In this document: positions 5,804 through 6,296 of the stretch, one piece after another | Numbering within the stretch: position 1 is the first letter of the stretch | Layout of the letters: every line of letters begins with the position of its first letter | NCBI GenBank assembly: GCA_900553155.1 | Contig: USCM01000126.1 | Coordinates: forward strand, 1 to 6,296 | Direction of reading: 5' to 3' | Length of the DNA stretch: 6,296 nt | From: an uncultured Prevotella sp. | GTDB lineage: Bacteria > Bacteroidota > Bacteroidia > Bacteroidales > Bacteroidaceae | Notes under the pieces: model-generated | What the model was told of the DNA's origin: nothing | The model's input: the letters and a program-made list of their open reading frames with translations, nothing else | Databases searched by the model: none | Made by a program: the position numbers and the translations under genes

Positions 5804-6156
5804 GCATGCCAGTCCCAGTGGGGAACGTGGTAGGCATCTTTATGGGAAATGGCGTTTTCAGACGCTAATCTTTAAGGACACGAACTTCGCAACTTCCAAT
5901 CCAACCGAAGATTAGGCAACGTAAACGCCTGCGTTCGTACGATAATAGTAGACTATGGTCTGCATCATTTGTCGTGTCAATATATCTATATATGTACATA
6001 TGGATTGTTTTGGTATACATGTTGATGCATATACGCTATAGTTGTGTATATACGTACATGGGCGTGGGCTGGCTGCGTTGCTTATCTCGGTTGGGTAGGC
6101 AATGCGAAGGCCTGTGTCCTTGAGATAAGCAAGAAACAGACTCCTGCGCCTTTTTT
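5804..6156 (+). ncRNA. Large structured RNA or long 5' leader of unknown family
   Basis: The roughly 350 nt from the promoter to a T6 run contain many complementary segments in nested order. ATGCC (5806-5810) pairs with GGCAT (5833-5837), enclosing TCCC/GGGA (5813-5816 with 5821-5824). GGCGTTT (5851-5857) pairs with AAACGCC (5923-5929), enclosing CTAATCTT (5865-5872) with AAGATTAG (5908-5915). GTAGAC (5948-5953) pairs with GTCTGC (5958-5963), one pair being G-U. TTGCTTATCTC (6078-6088) pairs with GAGATAAGCAA (6122-6132) over 11 bp, enclosing TAGGC/GCCTG. The loop segment at 5874-5883 can pair with 5972-5978 or with 6114-6121, which suggests a pseudoknot or a switch. About 6031-6057 is A/U-rich. 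I looked for signatures of tmRNA, RNase P RNA, 6S, SRP RNA and the cobalamin, TPP and SAM riboswitches and found none. It may be a regulatory leader of the gene at 6233 or an independent RNA. Confidence 0.5.
6060..6156 (+). terminator. Possible terminator or attenuator closing the structured RNA
   Basis: GGCG (6061-6064) can pair with CGCC (6147-6150), which is followed immediately by six T residues (6151-6156). Within this closing helix lies the 11-bp stem 6078-6088 with 6122-6132. The U-run directly after a GC helix suits intrinsic termination, but the four-pair closing helix is short and the strong stem ends 18 bases before the U-run. Partial termination (attenuation) ahead of the gene at 6233 is plausible. 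Confidence 0.4.
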
Positions 6157-6232
6157 CGTATATGATTAATTCAACACGAAAACAAAAAAATAGCTGAATC
6201 TGAAGAGTCTATAAGCACAAAAACTATACATT

Positions 6233-6296
6233 ATGATTAAAAAAAGTTTGAAGTCTTTTTCTTTTTGGGCATTATTGCTCGTTAGTTCATTGTCTC
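6233..6296 (+). CDS. Start of an exported or membrane protein, truncated by window edge
   Basis: The ATG at 6233 follows an A-rich stretch without Shine-Dalgarno, as for the other genes here, and opens 21 codons that run off the window. The visible N-terminus has lysines at 3, 4 and 7 followed by a hydrophobic core (FSFWALLLVSSLS, 9-21). This is a typical start of a Sec signal peptide or a first membrane span. The family cannot be identified from so little. It lies 77 bp after the T6 run of the structured RNA, so its expression may depend on read-through of that region. Confidence 0.55.
   Translation, partial: MIKKSLKSFSFWALLLVSSLS

Noticed and set aside
5804..6232. Retron msr-msd or OMEGA (IscB-type) guide RNA
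   Set aside because: The structure and length prompted the idea, but the following gene starts with a signal peptide instead of a reverse transcriptase or nuclease, and no other such gene is in the window.

Overview
The window looks like a chromosomal segment from a member of the Bacteroidales, probably Prevotella or a close relative. Three things suggest this. The genes lack Shine-Dalgarno sequences and have A/T-rich upstream regions. Three upstream regions carry the Bacteroidetes promoter pair, a TTTG box, 19 bp, then TAnnTTTG. One gene encodes PorT, a component of the type IX secretion system (T9SS), which is confined to Bacteroidetes. The genus is inferred from overall resemblance and was not tested.

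Layout. Positions 1-871 (minus strand) hold a class II fructose-bisphosphate aldolase gene whose 3' end is cut by the window edge. It has a clear promoter and a structured leader. The 479 bp between it and porT contain a compact minus-strand unit (promoter, about 60 nt of transcript, intrinsic terminator) that I read as a small RNA gene. Next come two plus-strand genes 16 bp apart: porT and a RidA-family imine deaminase. They converge on a 903-residue P-type Ca2+-ATPase on the minus strand (2590-5301). The 98 bp between the convergent genes carry three related 14-mers that can form alternative hairpins.

The 931 bp from 5302 to 6232 hold no convincing protein gene but are dense in structure. 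In order they contain: an inverted repeat beside the -7 box of the ATPase gene; a purine-rich run of 8-base units; a cluster of GC-rich hairpins that resembles a dispersed palindromic repeat; a stretch (about 5675-5767) where I see nothing; a perfect plus-strand promoter; and about 350 nt with many long-range complementary segments, ending in a T6 run. This last part is either a long structured mRNA leader or an independent noncoding RNA. The start of a secreted or membrane protein gene follows at 6233 and leaves the window.

Functionally the protein genes are mostly housekeeping: glycolysis/gluconeogenesis (aldolase), reactive-enamine detoxification (RidA), Ca2+ export (ATPase) and protein secretion (PorT). 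They do not form one pathway. The most interesting content is noncoding: the 5804-6156 RNA candidate, which I could not assign to any family, and the small RNA at 1135-1197.
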